DNA of 64,000 bases. It comes from Glandiceps talaboti. Taxonomy: Eukaryota > Hemichordata > Enteropneusta > Spengelidae. Where the stretch lies: positions 19,770,210 to 19,834,209 of the forward strand of contig NC_135568.1 of assembly GCF_964340395.1 (NCBI RefSeq), given 5' to 3'. The position numbers and the translations under genes are program-made. Positions within the stretch are counted from its first letter, which is position 1. Each line of letters begins with the position of its first letter. The notes under the pieces were generated by a model. It was not told the DNA's origin, did no database searches, and saw nothing but the letters and a program-made list of their open reading frames with translations. Shown here in pieces: positions 45,665 through 57,947 of this stretch.

Positions 45665-46063
45665 ACAACTTAAAAAATCAAAATGATCTTACGAGTGATG
45701 TGTGATTTGGGTTAAAAAACTTAAACTCATAAACTGCTAGACAGGTATAGGTCTGAAATTTGCTGGGAACTTTCTTAAAGGTGTTTAGGTGTTCACAATA
45801 ATTTGTCCATGACAAGATGATCCCATCAGTGATAGTTCCAAAGCTACTGCGCAGTTTGGGCTGAAAGTTAATGGGATGCATCTGGGGATGTGTAGATGAA
45901 GCTGTATTCATCATGTGATGATCTTAACAGCGATATGCAAATAAGTCTAACTTGGTGGGAATGTTGCTAGAGGTGATATTCTGCAGTTAATGTTGACCAC
46001 ACCCTTAGCAACAGTGAAATGACGATGCACATTACAAAGATAACAACAGGGATGGGTAGGTAA

Positions 46064-47504
46064 GGGATGACATCGAAATCAAACACATCGTAATTACGCG
46101 TCATAACGAGCGTAGATACGCATAATTTTTTATCGCCAACACACAGTAGTGATTCTCACCTTCCGTGTTTCCAATGATGACATCGTCTTCTATCGTAGTT
46201 GATCGTAGTTTGTCATAATTTTTGATCGTCAAAGAAAACCACGTACTCCAGTCAGTAATGTGCTGATGAAACTAGTACTGTACATGTTTTTATGAGTGCA
46301 AGTTCATGGGCGATATTCATACAAAAAAAAACTATAAGATACGCACGAAATCAAAGTTTCAATATTCAGTAAATCTTTTCACGAACATGACGGTATGTAT
46401 TCGAAATTTATTGTGATGGACGCATGGACGTAATATTGTAACAGTCCTGGGTTAACAGTAAATCTTTGAGGAAGATTATTGTACAATTGTGTGACTTTCA
46501 AAGCAGTTAGACTTTCTTTTTGGTTTTTGCACGTCGACAAACTAACAGTACAACTTACAAGCTCATGCTTGACGGCCATGGTAGGGCCAAGAAATACTGT
46601 TGAATTTCCGGGTTGCGGAAGTGCAGTTTTGACTTTTATATCATCAAATAACGGGATTTGTTTTATATATTCTAAAACAACAACTAATTTTTTGTGTTTC
46701 TCAGTACAGTAACATTCCTAAATGATGGGGTTGAGTTGAGAAATCGCAATGTTCGGCAACACGTGGCGTGATGCATGATGTCGGTAGATAAACATAGAGA
46801 CGCAAGTGATGAACGTATTCAGTTATTCCTAGCCCGAAATTTCGTTATATAAATGACGTTTTTTAGGTGAATTCTAAATCAATCAAATCAAACGATATAT
46901 TAATGCGAGACAAGCTTTAGTTTATAATTTGTTTTTATGGACAATGTTCGAATTCAACTGACGAATCCTGCGACTCGAATCTAACATGATCAATGCACCG
47001 TTCACCAGCCAGACGAAAATGGTCGACATGTTTGTTGACTAGCCGAGAAGTGCATAAGGAAGTTGTGAGGCAGTCCGAATAAATAGATGTAAAATCCGAC
47101 GTTTCGAATAAAAATTCTTCTTCAAGGTATTTTTAGGCAAGACATATTAGGTAAACATCTGAATATATCTGAAACACTTAGTTGACTAGCCGACTGTATG
47201 AATGCCATAGAAGGCATCTAATGAATAACATTGAAAAAAGTAAGCGTGAAACTGATTTGCACAGGAAAGAAAATCTTTTTGTTTCGTTTTTTTTTCACGA
47301 TGAAGACTACGCGTAAATGGTCGTAGTTTGGGCTTATGAATAACGAACAATAGGTGTTTACTTTTTATTGTCTACAACCTAAAGTACATGAATATGCGTT
47401 GAGACTTATGAATATTCACCGTAGTACATCGTAACTACTAGTAGCTACTCGTCTTTACTCGTTACGACGCGTAATTACGATGCTTTTGATTTCGATGTCG
47501 CCCC
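46064..47504. mobile_element. Non-autonomous PIF/Harbinger-like element, 1.44 kb
   Basis: The inverted ends are GGGATGACATCGAAATCAAA and, from the right, GGGGCGACATCGAAATCAAA, continuing GCATCGTAATTACGCGTC for about 45 bp. A TAA trinucleotide flanks each side (46061-46063 and 47505-47507), as in PIF/Harbinger. It is inserted in a U-family copy. The interior carries core repeat C. No transposase or Myb-like gene was recognised. Confidence 0.7.
46230..46985. repeat. Core repeat C, copy 2
   Basis: Shares with 8680-9440 the segments ATATTGTAACAGTCC, AATTTCCGGGTTGCGGAAG, GTACAGTAACATTCCTAAAT, GTTGAGTTGAGAAATC, ACACGTGGC and AAATGACGTTTTTTA, in the same order. Confidence 0.65.
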
Positions 47505-47735
47505 TAAGTGACTAAAGGTTCATTAAATGTATGCAAATATGCCTAGCACCCATAGCAACAGCTAAGTGATGGTTTATATTGCAATGATGAAAAGTGGGAA
47601 GGGTGGGCAAGTTACTGAAAATTCCAAAAATGAATGCAAATATCCCTAGCACCAAGGCCATGTCCATAGCAACAGCCGAATACAGTTGTGCTGCAATGCC
47701 ATTAGCCCTATTTTTGAAATCTACCTGCACCGGCA

Positions 47736-47945
47736 GAATTAATTAACTTTTCACCACTCGCAAGTGGTGTATTTTGCCACTTGCTACTCGCAACTTTCAC
47801 TCGCATCATGCATATTTTGTACCTTGTACCTGGATAATTTGAGCCCTGGAAGTAACCAAGCTTGTATTTATGGGAGTCGACAGGTTGGCCAGACGAGTGT
47901 AAGCCTAGCAACACCATGAGGGGGGCGATACAGCACATGGCTGGT
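47736..47945 (+). repeat. 210-bp segment repeated in inverted orientation at 53890-54110
   Basis: CCACTCGCAAGTGGTGTATT, CACTTGCTACTCGCAACTTT, GCATGCATATTTTGTACC-type sequence, then GGATAATTTGAGCCCTGGAA and CCAAGCTTGTATTTATGGGA. All reappear on the opposite strand 6.2 kb away. Confidence 0.65.
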
Positions 47946-48207
47946 AATGATTCTCTCTGTGCAACCCTCGGAACCGCGACATTTTTTTAAGAGTCAGAAG
48001 CCCAGCACACATTCTCATTGAGACCTCAGAGGTATCAAGGTTTAACATTGTTGGGAGGGAAGTGGGTAATAAAGATTTTGAAGTAATCTGTAATCAGTAA
48101 AGTAAAGGCAGCAATTAATGGTAGGTGATTAGTGAGGTTATTACAATAGGCTTCTGTTAGTCTGTTATTCTGCAGTAAATATGTAAATGAGTTATGCTGT
48201 GTGCTGC

Positions 48208-48303
48208 AGTCACGCCACATCATCTGCGACGGTCTCTGCTTCCACCATATGTGTATTAACGCCACATCATCTGCGACGGTCTCTGCTTCCACCATATGTG
48301 TAT
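48208..48303 (+). repeat. 47-bp tandem duplication
   Basis: GCCACATCATCTGCGACGGT...CTCTGCTTCCACCATATGTG...TATTA occurs twice head to tail, with one or two mismatches. Confidence 0.85.
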
Positions 48304-48609
48304 TATCTTGGATTTGGTTCGTATTGCCACTGCCTCTTCATTATAACGGCCACCATTTTATCAAGTCATGCCTTCAGTACTGTATAGCGCTGCCACCTTT
48401 AGCACTGCCACATTGATGAACATTGGAAAGAATGTCATCAGCATCTCTATTGTCTAAAGTGAATACCAATATGGAACAAACTCAAGAATCTGAATATATG
48501 CAAGACCCCGGATACCAAGAGAGGCTGTACTGCCGGCAGACTGAAGCAACATATCCTATTGAAACGATCATCTGTTAAAGAACTATCAACCGACTGATTC
48601 TGTATCAGT

Positions 48610-49560
48610 TATGTCTTGTCAAGATTCCTGTCACTCAAAGCCTTAAACGTAAAACAACTGTTACAGAAACATTATTCACGAGTACTTAATTCAGTTGACT
48701 TGTTCTCCATGTCTGTAGAACTTATGGAGGTTCGTATAAAAACTCAATTGTCGTATGTCATATTTGTTGTCGTCTACCATCCTCCGCCAAACAAATCTAA
48801 TGGTTATACCATTGATCATATTATCACCCATGTACTACTACCGTTGCTGACGCTCAAGTGGAACCAGTCTACACCATGTCAAATCACTTTCTATCAATCA
48901 CCCCTACCTCTACAGAGACACTCGAAAATGTATAAGCATGAGATGTTTCAAAGGTTTCTCTGCTGATTATTTGCATCTGACTTCATTTCCCGTTGTACTC
49001 AAACACTGGAAAATGTTGATTATCACCCAAACTTGACTCACTCTATCATATTCTTCATGATACACATGATTATCATGCTCCTCTGCGGAAACGATTGGTT
49101 CCTAACATTACTGATTACTGATTCCATCTTCGAGGAAAGCAAGGATGAAAGCTGAGAGAGCCTGGAGAAAATCTGAACTGGAAATGCATGCCAAATATAC
49201 AGAGAACTTCAAACAAATGTGCAAAAAGTTAAAGCTGCCAAGAAAAGTTACTATGCCGGCCTGGTTGAAAACTGCTGGAGTTCAGAAAAAGCTCTTCACT
49301 GGACTTCATGGACATACAAAAACTCATACATTACCCGATCATAATGACTCTGTTGAACTTGGAGATTGGTTTGCCCAGTTTTTCTATGCCGATGACTCTA
49401 ATTTGTCTTTCCCCCTTACAAATTACGATGATACACTTAGAAATCTTGAATCATGTATTTCCAATGTCAGAGCTTGGATGTCTTCAAATTTTCTTTGCCT
49501 TAATGACAGATAAAACTGAATTTGTTATTTTTTGCTGGAAATTATGACCCTGCTTACAAT
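48610..49560 (+). mobile_element. CR1-like LINE remnant with internal deletion
   Basis: SYVIFVVVYHPPPNKSNGYT is the endonuclease segment (VVYRPPPS type). HAPLRKRLVPNITDY, then KAERAWRKSELEMHAKYTE and LKLPRKVTMPAWLK form the linker. GDWFAQFFYADDSNLSF and ISNVRAWMSSNFLCLND, with KTEF in a second frame, are the end of the reverse transcriptase around the YADD box. Most of the reverse transcriptase between linker and YADD is deleted, and several stops and frameshifts break the frame. Inactive. Confidence 0.65.
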
Positions 49561-51779
49561 GGCACACAAAATATTCGTTTTGGTGATGCGTTGATTTCTG
49601 CCCAGTGTCAGGCAAAGAGCCTTGTAGCCAGCCTTGATTCTTGTCTCTCTCTGAATTAAGCCTCATGTTAGCCAGATTTATTGTTCTTCCATGTTTCATA
49701 TTTGCTGTATTACTCCTGTACGTATGGGGAGTAAACAAATCAATATATTACTGCCTAACTCAAACTTCTATACATAGAGAGTGTACTCAAATGTCTAACC
49801 AAATATAATCATTTGCAAGCATTCTTGTAAGGAAGGTGACCTTTTGACCTTGACCTTGAACTTCTGGGTCAGTTGCCAGTATCGATCTATTCTTGTATAT
49901 TGCATGCAGTCTGTCACATTTATGTATGGCCAATTTCTTTCAAAGTGATGTTTAGTGGTAATGCAGAACAAGAAAATAAATAAACAACTAAATAATGAAC
50001 AAAATAAGAGAAACATAATTCATAGATTACTTTTGGTGTTGAAATAACTTTTATGTGAATGGTGGCCATGCTTGTAATGAACAATGAATCTTATTTGTAG
50101 AAATAAAATCATGATTTACTGTATAAACTGGAAAATTACAGTAGATAGTCAAGTGTGTATACTCCAATACAGTGAGGTGTATCCCTACCTTTTAGGTATT
50201 GGCCTTTGACTTTGACATTGACCTTCAGGATCGTTGTCAAAATCAAGCTATCTTTTGCATATTGCAGTGACACTTAGTGGTATTTAAGTGTGCTCTTAAA
50301 AGCCTTTGTATCAGAATTTTCACCTTGACCTGTGTGCTCAAAGTCAAATATCAAAACAAAGTTCAGAACAGGTTTGTACACAAATAACATGCATGGGCCA
50401 CTTTCATGCAAACCTGGAACAAATGTCAGGTATAGAAGTCAACATATGCACATTACTTTGCTTTGCTTTGTTACCTTCACAATAATGACCAATTGAGTGG
50501 CCAACAGTCAGAGGAATACATGTTTCACCCACTTACACAGGAAGCTTAGATAATAGATAGAAACCTCATTTGGATGTCTATCCTTGTATTATTCATGATG
50601 AGCTCTCTTGAAGTATGCATGTGTATGTCTGAATGCATGGACCAGTTTTGACCAAACCTGCCACAACTGTCAGATACTGTAGTACAAATATGTATACCAC
50701 TCTATAAATGGTTCATCTAAATATATAAAAGACATATTTTTCAAAAATATCCCAGAGGAATAAGGAGAAACATTTGGAATGTGAAGGCTTGTTATTTACC
50801 TAACTAAAGAACTAATCAATAAACTAACTTGCTAACAAACTAACAAACTAATTAACTAACTACATGATGCAAGTTTTCACACTTCCAACAAATTTCTTAC
50901 TTATTGCTATTCTGAATGTTTAAAGACAAATGTTACTGCCATTAATTAGGTCCTTATTGTGTATATAACTAGACTACAGTATCTGACAGTTGTGCATGAT
51001 TTGGTTTATGCCGGTCCATTCATTCAGAGGTATACATGAACACTATGGATAATTTCAATTTCATCTAAGCATACATTTCAAGCTGAAGTTTTTAAGGTTT
51101 CAATAAAAAGCTCATCATGCATGGATGATAAGATTGTAGACACTCAAATGATGTCACTATCTATTAAGCTTAAAGAGTCAGTAGAGAAAAATACATTTTA
51201 ATGACAAACATGTCCACCATTCCACCATTTTTGCCAAGGTCACAAAACAAAGTAATATGTATATGTACCTGACATTTGTCCTAAGTTTGGTTGGAATCAG
51301 CTATTCATGCCAGACATGTATATATATACTTGTCAGACTAACTACACAGTCGGTCAGTCAGTCAGTCAGTCAGTCAGCCACCTTGATTAAATTCTTCTGT
51401 TAGCCAGTAATTAGTGTGCTTGTTATAGTTGTGGAACCCCCCCCCCCCCCCTCCCATTTTACTCAATGACAGCCGTCTTTTTAGTGAACAATTGTGATTT
51501 ACTATTTAACTCAAAAGCATTAATACACGAAGACTATATTAATCTATTATCTATTTGAGGGGAGTATGTTGTCAATGGAGATGTTGTAGTTAAAAATCAA
51601 TATTTACTTATAACTCAAAAATTGAAATACATACAGACTCCATTCGAGTGTCTGCCCCATATTATCAGCAAGCTGTCTTTTCAGATTTTGACCTTGACAT
51701 TGTACTTCAGGGTCAGTTATCTAAATCAAGTCATTTCTTGTAATGAGTTTTAGAAGTATGATATGAGTGAGTTTACAGA
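49561..51779. other. No gene; contains dispersed TGACCTTGACCTT repeats
   Basis: Segments near 49841 (GACCTTGACCTTGAACTTCT), 50205 (TTGACATTGACCTTCAGGAT), 50325 and 51686 (ACCTTGACATTGTACTTCAG) are related to 4850-5060. A CAGT tetranucleotide run lies at 51352-51378 and a poly(C) run at 51437-51451. No exon was recognised. Confidence 0.5.
51437..51451. repeat. Poly(C) run
   Basis: Homopolymer of about 15 C. Confidence 0.85.
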
Positions 51780-52452
51780 GATCAAAAAAGGAGTGTGACA
51801 AGGATGTTTGTTTTCCCCGGACCTCTTCAACCTTTATAGTGAAATGATTTGTGAGAATTAAACGAAAACAGTGGTTTTGTAATTGGTGGACATAATGTTA
51901 ACAACTTACGGTATGCAGATGACACAGTATTGGTTTCTGAATCTCAAGAGAAACTACAAGAACTGTTAGACAAAGTTGAAGAGGGGAGCAAGAAAAAAGG
52001 ATTGTCAATCAATTGCATGGTGGGAAGCAAAAGTGAAAGCCCAAAGTTTGAATTGAAGGTTGGTGGAGCATAAATTACAGGCAACAGAAATGTGGTTTTA
52101 CAGAAGAATGATGAAAATATCATGGCTGATCACATAACAAATGAGGAGGTTTTAAGAAGAGCTGGCACACAGAAGAAACTGATGAAAACCATTAGAGAAA
52201 AGGACAGCTCAAGTTCTTAGGACACATTATGAGGAAAGAAGGATTAGAAGAATTAATGCTAACTGGTCATGTAAATGGGAATTGAAGTAGAGGAAGACAA
52301 CGCATGACATACCTCAAAAGCTAAAAGTAAATGGATGGAAGAACGAATTCCTAAAACAGAAGTAGCAGAGTTAAAAATTCTCAGAACAGCAAAGGACAGA
52401 AATCTGTGTAGATCCATGGTCACTAACATTCTTAAAGGATATGACAGATAGA
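51780..52452 (+). pseudogene. RTE-like LINE reverse transcriptase remnant
   Basis: TEIKKGV*QGCLFSPDLFN is motif B (VRQGCxLSPxLF) with a stop, followed by VIGGHNVNNLRYADDTVLVS (YADD catalytic box), then KLQELLDKVEEGSKKKGLSI. A jump follows to WFYRRMMKISW, then NEEVLRRAGTQKKLMKTIRE and AKDRNLCRSMV. These blocks are the end of the common invertebrate 'endonuclease-reverse transcriptase' elements of RTE type. The stretch between (usually with LLYGCEAWT) is deleted and there are several stops. Inactive. Confidence 0.75.
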
Positions 52453-52482
52453 GAGAGAGAGAGAGAGAGGGGGGGGGGGAAT
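52452..52482. repeat. (GA)n and poly(G) tract
   Basis: GAGAGAGA run followed by about ten G, at the 3' end of the RTE-like remnant; possibly its terminal microsatellite. Confidence 0.8.
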
Positions 52483-52619
52483 ATCACTTCGTTATTTTAT
52501 GATGTCCGCTTTAGTATTCACATTCCACATGATTTAGATATATAGAAAGTTTGAGTTAAAGTCCACTTTAACTAAAAATTGATAAACTTAATAATTATTT
52601 ATTAAGCAGGTATTTAAGT

Positions 52620-53770
52620 AGTGGATAGGTAGGTAGACCGACAGGTATGTAGGTGTAAGATAAATATGTAGGTAGGTTGGTATTTAAATTATAGGTAGGT
52701 GGGTGGGTTAGTAGGTAGGTAGGTAGGTAGGTAGGTAGGTAAGCTGGTATTTAAATTGTAGGTAGGTAGGTAGGTAGGTAGGTAAGCTGGTATTTAAATT
52801 GTAGGTAGGTGGGTGGGTTAGTAGGTAGGTAGATAGGTAGGTAGGTAAGCTGGTATTTAAATTGTAGGTAGGTAGGTAGGTAGGTAGGAAAGTAGGTAGG
52901 TAGGTAGGTAGGTAGGAAAGTTGGTAGGTAGGTAGGTAGGTAGGTAGGTAGGCTGGTATTTAAATTGTAGGTAGGTAGGTGGGAAAGTAGGTAGGTAGGT
53001 AGGTAGGTAAGCTGGTATTTAAATTGTAGGTAGGTAGGTAGGTAGGTAGGTAGGTAGGTAGGCAGGTATTTAAATTGTAGGTAGGTAGGTAGGTAGGTAG
53101 GCAGGTATTTAAATTGTAGGTAGGTAGGTAGGTAGGCAGGTATTTAAATATTAGGTAGGTAGGGAGGTAGGTAGGCTGGTATTTAAATATTAGGTAGGTA
53201 GGTAGGTAGGTAGGCTGGTATTTAAATATTAGGTAGGTAGGTAGGCTGGTATTTAAATATTAGGTAGGTAGGTAGGTAGGTAGGTAGGCTGGTATTTAAA
53301 TATTAGGTAGGTAGGTAGGTAAGTAGGCTGGTATTTAAATATTAGGTAGGTAGGTAGGTAGGTAGGTAGGTAGGTAGGCTGGTATTTAAATATTAGGTAG
53401 GTAGGTAGGTAGGTAGTCTGGTAGGGAGGTAGGTAGGCTGGTATTTAAATATTAGGTAGGTAGGTAGGTAGGTAGGTTGGTATTTAAATATTAGGTAGGT
53501 AGGTAGGTAGGCTGGTATTTAAATATTAGGTAGGTAGGTGGGTAGGTAGGTAGGTAGGCTGGTATTTAAATATTAGGTAGGTAGGTGGGTAGGTAGGGAA
53601 TTAGGTAGGCTGGTATTTAAATATTAGGTAGGTAGGTAGGTAGGTAGGTAGGCTGGTAATTAAATAATTGGTGGGTAGGCCGTTAGATAGATATAAGATA
53701 GGTAGGCAGGCGGGTAGTAGGTAGTTAGGCATTGAGGGAAGTGGGTAGGTAGGTATAGTTAGTTAGGCTG
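52620..53770. repeat. (GTAG)n composite array with a recurring TATTTAAAT spacer
   Basis: Blocks of 3-9 GTAG units are separated by CTGGTATTTAAATATTAG, or in the left third GCTGGTATTTAAATTGTAG. About 20 spacer copies occur. The array is a higher-order repeat of variable period, not a simple microsatellite. Confidence 0.9.
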
Positions 53771-53889
53771 GCAGGTAGGTTTTCTCCCTTCAATGGTTTG
53801 TCTTGACATACCTTTTTGTTCTTATTTGGCATGTTTGCTGGGCTTTTCAATGACTCAAAAAATCTCGCGGTTTGGAGTGTTCCGCAGAC

Positions 53890-54110
53890 AAGATTAAATT
53901 CCAGCCATGTGCTGTATTGCATTCACCCTCATGGTGTTGTTAGGCTTCACTCATGTGGGCTAATCTGTCTACTCCCATAAATACAAGCTTGGTCACTTCC
54001 AGGGCTCAAATTATCCAGGTACAAGGTACAAAATATGCATGATGCGAGTGAAAGTTGCGAGTAGCAAGTGGCGAAATACACCACTGGCGAGTGGTGAAAA
54101 GTTACGCTTG
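53890..54110 (-). repeat. Inverted counterpart of 47736-47945
   Basis: CCAGCCATGTGCTGTATTGC, TCCCATAAATACAAGCTTGG, CCAGGGCTCAAATTATCCAG, GGTACAAGGTACAAAATATG and TTGCGAGTAGCAAGTGGCG match the other segment on the opposite strand. It overlaps the left arm of the foldback element. Confidence 0.65.
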
Positions 54111-55854
54111 AGAATGGTGACAATGTATCACTTGCGAGTAGTGAAAAGTGACGCTTGTGAGTGGTGACAATGTATCACTTGCTAGTATAAAACCGTGTCT
54201 AGCATTCTGTGGCTCTCACAGCTCTCATATCAACCCCAACAGGGACTTGGCCAGGAGATCGGTCCCGCTGGTTAAATAGTGCTGCTTTCCCGTAACTTTA
54301 TCGATATAGCTAGTGACTACAGTGACTTCGAGCTTTGTCTTACTGTGGAATGATGCTACCTTGCACTGAAGGACTGCCCAAGCTTTCTGCTGTGAAATGG
54401 TGAGGTTCTCCATGGTACATTCATGTTGGAAAGAATGAGAGAAATGATCTTCCTCACCCTACAGTCAAACTTTTATACCATTTCTTTGTTATCACCCGGA
54501 ATAATAGCGTAGTTGTTTTATAAATTGGCATAATAACATTAAAAAAATGTCGCAGAGTTGACTATTGTCTGCCGGTAGCTTTTTAGAGGTTGGAGGCGTG
54601 AATGGCAATTCTTATATTGTTTCACTAACTTTCATGGAACCGAAACGGTAATTATTCCATAGACAGAAGACCCTTTTACTCTCTATGGTTATTCAGACAA
54701 GAAGCTTGGATTTAAAAAAAAAAAAATTAAAAAAATGAATAATTATATCGACGCTGACAACACAGAACTTCGACTGAAATTCAACTGCGGTCGTACGTGA
54801 TCAAATAGGTCATTTGAGTTCATTTGCGTTCCGACAAGTTTTACCCATGAGTTCGTGTAAGCATGGAAGTATAACCCCACAAGGTTTTTAAACAAATATT
54901 CGTGGTCTTGTAACAAACGGAGAGTTTATAGCAAACAATGGAATGATGACAACAGACTAACCGGCGATGTTGTTGAACGAAAAAACTTTATGATTTGAAG
55001 TAACTTTATCGTAAGACCGCCAAACACTGGCCGTAGTTTATTAGTCAAAGCAGTGTATACAATGAATAAAACTTGGGAGATACGAGGGCCTTGGTGCGAA
55101 TTGTCAATCGACTACTTGATCACGGTAAAACTTGAGTGGAGTTTGTGGAGTTGGGAAGACAACAATTTTGGACATCAAGAAATTAAAAGACAATTAAGTT
55201 ACATGTACGTGAATTCGCAACTAAGATGGCCATTAACACGACATGGCTAGAACTAGCTCTGGGTGTATGCTGGGTTTTTCGACATGTCTCCAGAGCTACG
55301 GTAGAACCATGGATGTATTAGTGAGATATATCCATGGATGTACAAAGCCCAACGGGTCTTGCTCCGGATGTTTATGTAGCGTTGATCGACTCGAGTAGCG
55401 TTGAGCTATCGAGTAGCATCGTAAATTCATTCAGTGTTCTTGGTCGAACGCGACTACTAATACTTTCCTCATCCATAGGAATTTCATTTTTTATTCATCT
55501 AAAAAGCATGTCCCCCAAGACGTTTGGATAATGGACAGTTTACACACAGTGGCTTCGGGAAGTACAACGGTAAGTACAACGTTACTATTGGTACTATCGT
55601 ACTTACCAAAGCCACCATGCTGCTACCTAGCTAGCGAGGCCAATCACGAGGCTCCAATCACTGGTAACACTGTCGATGTCATGCCATCACGATCATCAAA
55701 CATCAAACCTTTAACCATTAGCCACTCGCAAGTCATACATTGTCACCACTCGCAAGCGTCACTTTTCACTACTCGCAAGTGATACATTTCACCACTCGCA
55801 AGCATCACTTTTCACCACTCGCAAGTAGCACATTTCGCCACTTGCTACTCGCAA
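54055..55854. mobile_element. Foldback element, 1.8 kb, with about 132-bp inverted arms made of short repeats
   Basis: The left arm 54055-54186 and right arm 55721-55854 are inverted copies. Each holds about five variants of a roughly 20-22 bp motif (CACTTGCGAGTGGTGAAAAG and its variants). Arms built of tandem short repeats are typical of foldback-type elements. The interior (54190-55720) encodes no recognised transposase. A minus-strand frame at 54225-54413 (MENLTISQQKAWAV...) is of unknown meaning. No target duplication was identified. Confidence 0.6.
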
Positions 55855-57845
55855 GGTACGCCAGTGCAGGTAGATTTCAAAATTGAGGTGCACACTGTAC
55901 ATATCAATTGTCACTGGAAAAACTGTACAAATCTCCTCAGAATAACAAAAAGCACACAGAGTGGTTGTTTTTGATGATTAAGTTTGAATTTTGAAGTAAG
56001 AGAAGGATTTAATCAACATTAATTGATATATTTACTCATAGACCCTCCACCAACACTGCAACAGGATACACATCAAAGGATCTCTAAATGTTTATTGTAT
56101 GATGTTTGTTTGCATACATTAAGCTACATAAGCATTTCCTGTCCATTTCTGAGTTGTTTACAGTCACTGTGACTCAATGATAGTTGCTAGCTATCCGACA
56201 TGTTTTTCACTAAATTTTCTGACCATTTCGAAGTTTATAACTGGTTGAAGACCCAACAAGATATATAGTATTTTAGGTAATCATACATAGTCTTGTCGTG
56301 TATTTTGTTGTTCTCTGGTGTGAAAAGAAGAATAGATCACGTAAGCTGTCCATTGTTTGCGATTGTTGCAGTATGCTTTGAGTACAGTGTTTCGTTCATT
56401 AGGGTTGTTACTGGATTTCTCTGTCAGAAATGATTCTTGAAGTTTTGAGTCTATTTATTGATGCTTTTTATCACATGTTAATATTTTAGGCTGCCTTCAT
56501 TGATCAGGATTAGGCATGTTATCGTAACTACATCAAAATAAAATGTAAACATCCAATGCGTGGTTGCCATTTTACCTCTGTTGTCGTGGTTGATATATTC
56601 ACGATACATTTCGTCAAAAACATGTCTCCGAAACGATTTCAAAACGAGTACTAGACTTCAAATTTCTGGTTGCTAGCCAATTGAATTTGAAACTTTACAT
56701 CATTCTCAGATGAACCATGACCGAACTAACTGAGAAAATGAGAAGTACTCCAACTTTGACTTGAGAGATTGTATTTACGCAGATTACCTTTCAAGTTGTG
56801 GCTCAATTTTAATATTTGAATGAATTGTAACCCATTATGTCTTCTTTGATTTGAAAAGTGCAAATCTGTTATGTTCTTGAGCGTAGTACATGTGCCGGTG
56901 TTATGCAGGGCTATTAAAATGGCATAAAAATACATGGCATTGTAGAAATGTACAAAATTTATAGACATACCAGTTCGATCGACGATGTGTTTCACAAAAT
57001 TGTACATCATTCTTCAAATTCTAGAGGCATGCATAGATTTCAAAATGTCTCGCGCAATAGTCGCGGAAAAAATGGCAGAATTATAGATTTGTATCTAAAC
57101 TTCCAGCCTTTCTCATGCTTGTTGCATGTGTCGGCCACTGTTGGCATGTCTTCGTATAAGGAAATTACATATTTTCATCATAATTGTACGTTATCATTTA
57201 CATGATTTTGTATGGTTTCATGCCCACTCTTGTTCAATTATCAAGTCCTTCCTTGTGTATACAGAGCTGACAAAAATCAAAATTGTCGTCAAAGACATGG
57301 GAAGATGCCATACCATGATGTGTTGTGGTCATCAACATAAATAAGCATAACCGCGTATAATCTCTTCTCATCTTTTTCGAGATTTTACATGTGATTTATG
57401 TAGCATCATGAGGTTTTTACACTCTTGAAGGAAGTCTTCATTACTGCTATAGTAACAGGATTAATTAAACTTAATGTATGCAAACAGAGTTCGTTTCAGT
57501 GGAAATGATGTAGTTGCATACCCCGTTGGTGGAGGGTCTATGATTTACTTATTGGAAATGCAGAAGTAAATGAATGCATGGAACCTTGTTATCTTTGAAG
57601 TTTGAGACTTGAGACTGCTTGTCAAATATGAGGCATTCAAATTGGCAATTTTTGATAGGATCATAAGTATGGCATGTGCAAATGTCGTGTTGCCACATTT
57701 CACCCTTTGATAGTTGTGGAAATATGCACTATGTTCACAACAACATTGTTGTCAGTGTTAATGACACATATTTCAGCAGTTAGTACCTCAATTCAGCTTA
57801 ATTCATTGTGTACTCTTCATTGACAAAGTGTCTTATGGCATTGCT
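55855..57845. other. No gene recognised
   Basis: Bracketed by CATAGACCCTCCACCAAC at 56038 and its inverted counterpart GTTGGTGGAGGGTCTATG near 57523, which may be ends of a roughly 1.5-kb element (56038-57542). No coding similarity was recognised; open frames are short. Confidence 0.45.
56038..57542. mobile_element. Possible inverted-repeat element, about 1.5 kb
   Basis: CATAGACCCTCCACCAACAC on the left and CGTTGGTGGAGGGTCTATG on the right are inverted copies of about 18 bp. The flanks read TTTACTCA and ATTTACTTA; no exact target duplication was established. The interior has no recognised transposase. Confidence 0.4.
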
Positions 57846-57892
57846 TTTTAGCACAATTGAACTGATAAGGTTCAGTAGTGCTATAGGCATTG

Positions 57893-57947
<55 letters not shown>

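Larger units (their letters stand above)
45590..47715 (+). mobile_element. U-family element split by a Harbinger-like insertion
   Basis: It begins near a (GT)n tract (45620-45662) with GGACAACTTAAAAAATCAAA, and cores follow to 46060 (GTTCCAAAGCTACTGCGCAG). After the insert at 46064-47504, the tail units resume: TTAAATGTATGCAAATATGC and CCATAGCAACAGCTAA, then ACAGTTGTGCTGCAATGCCA. Confidence 0.6.
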
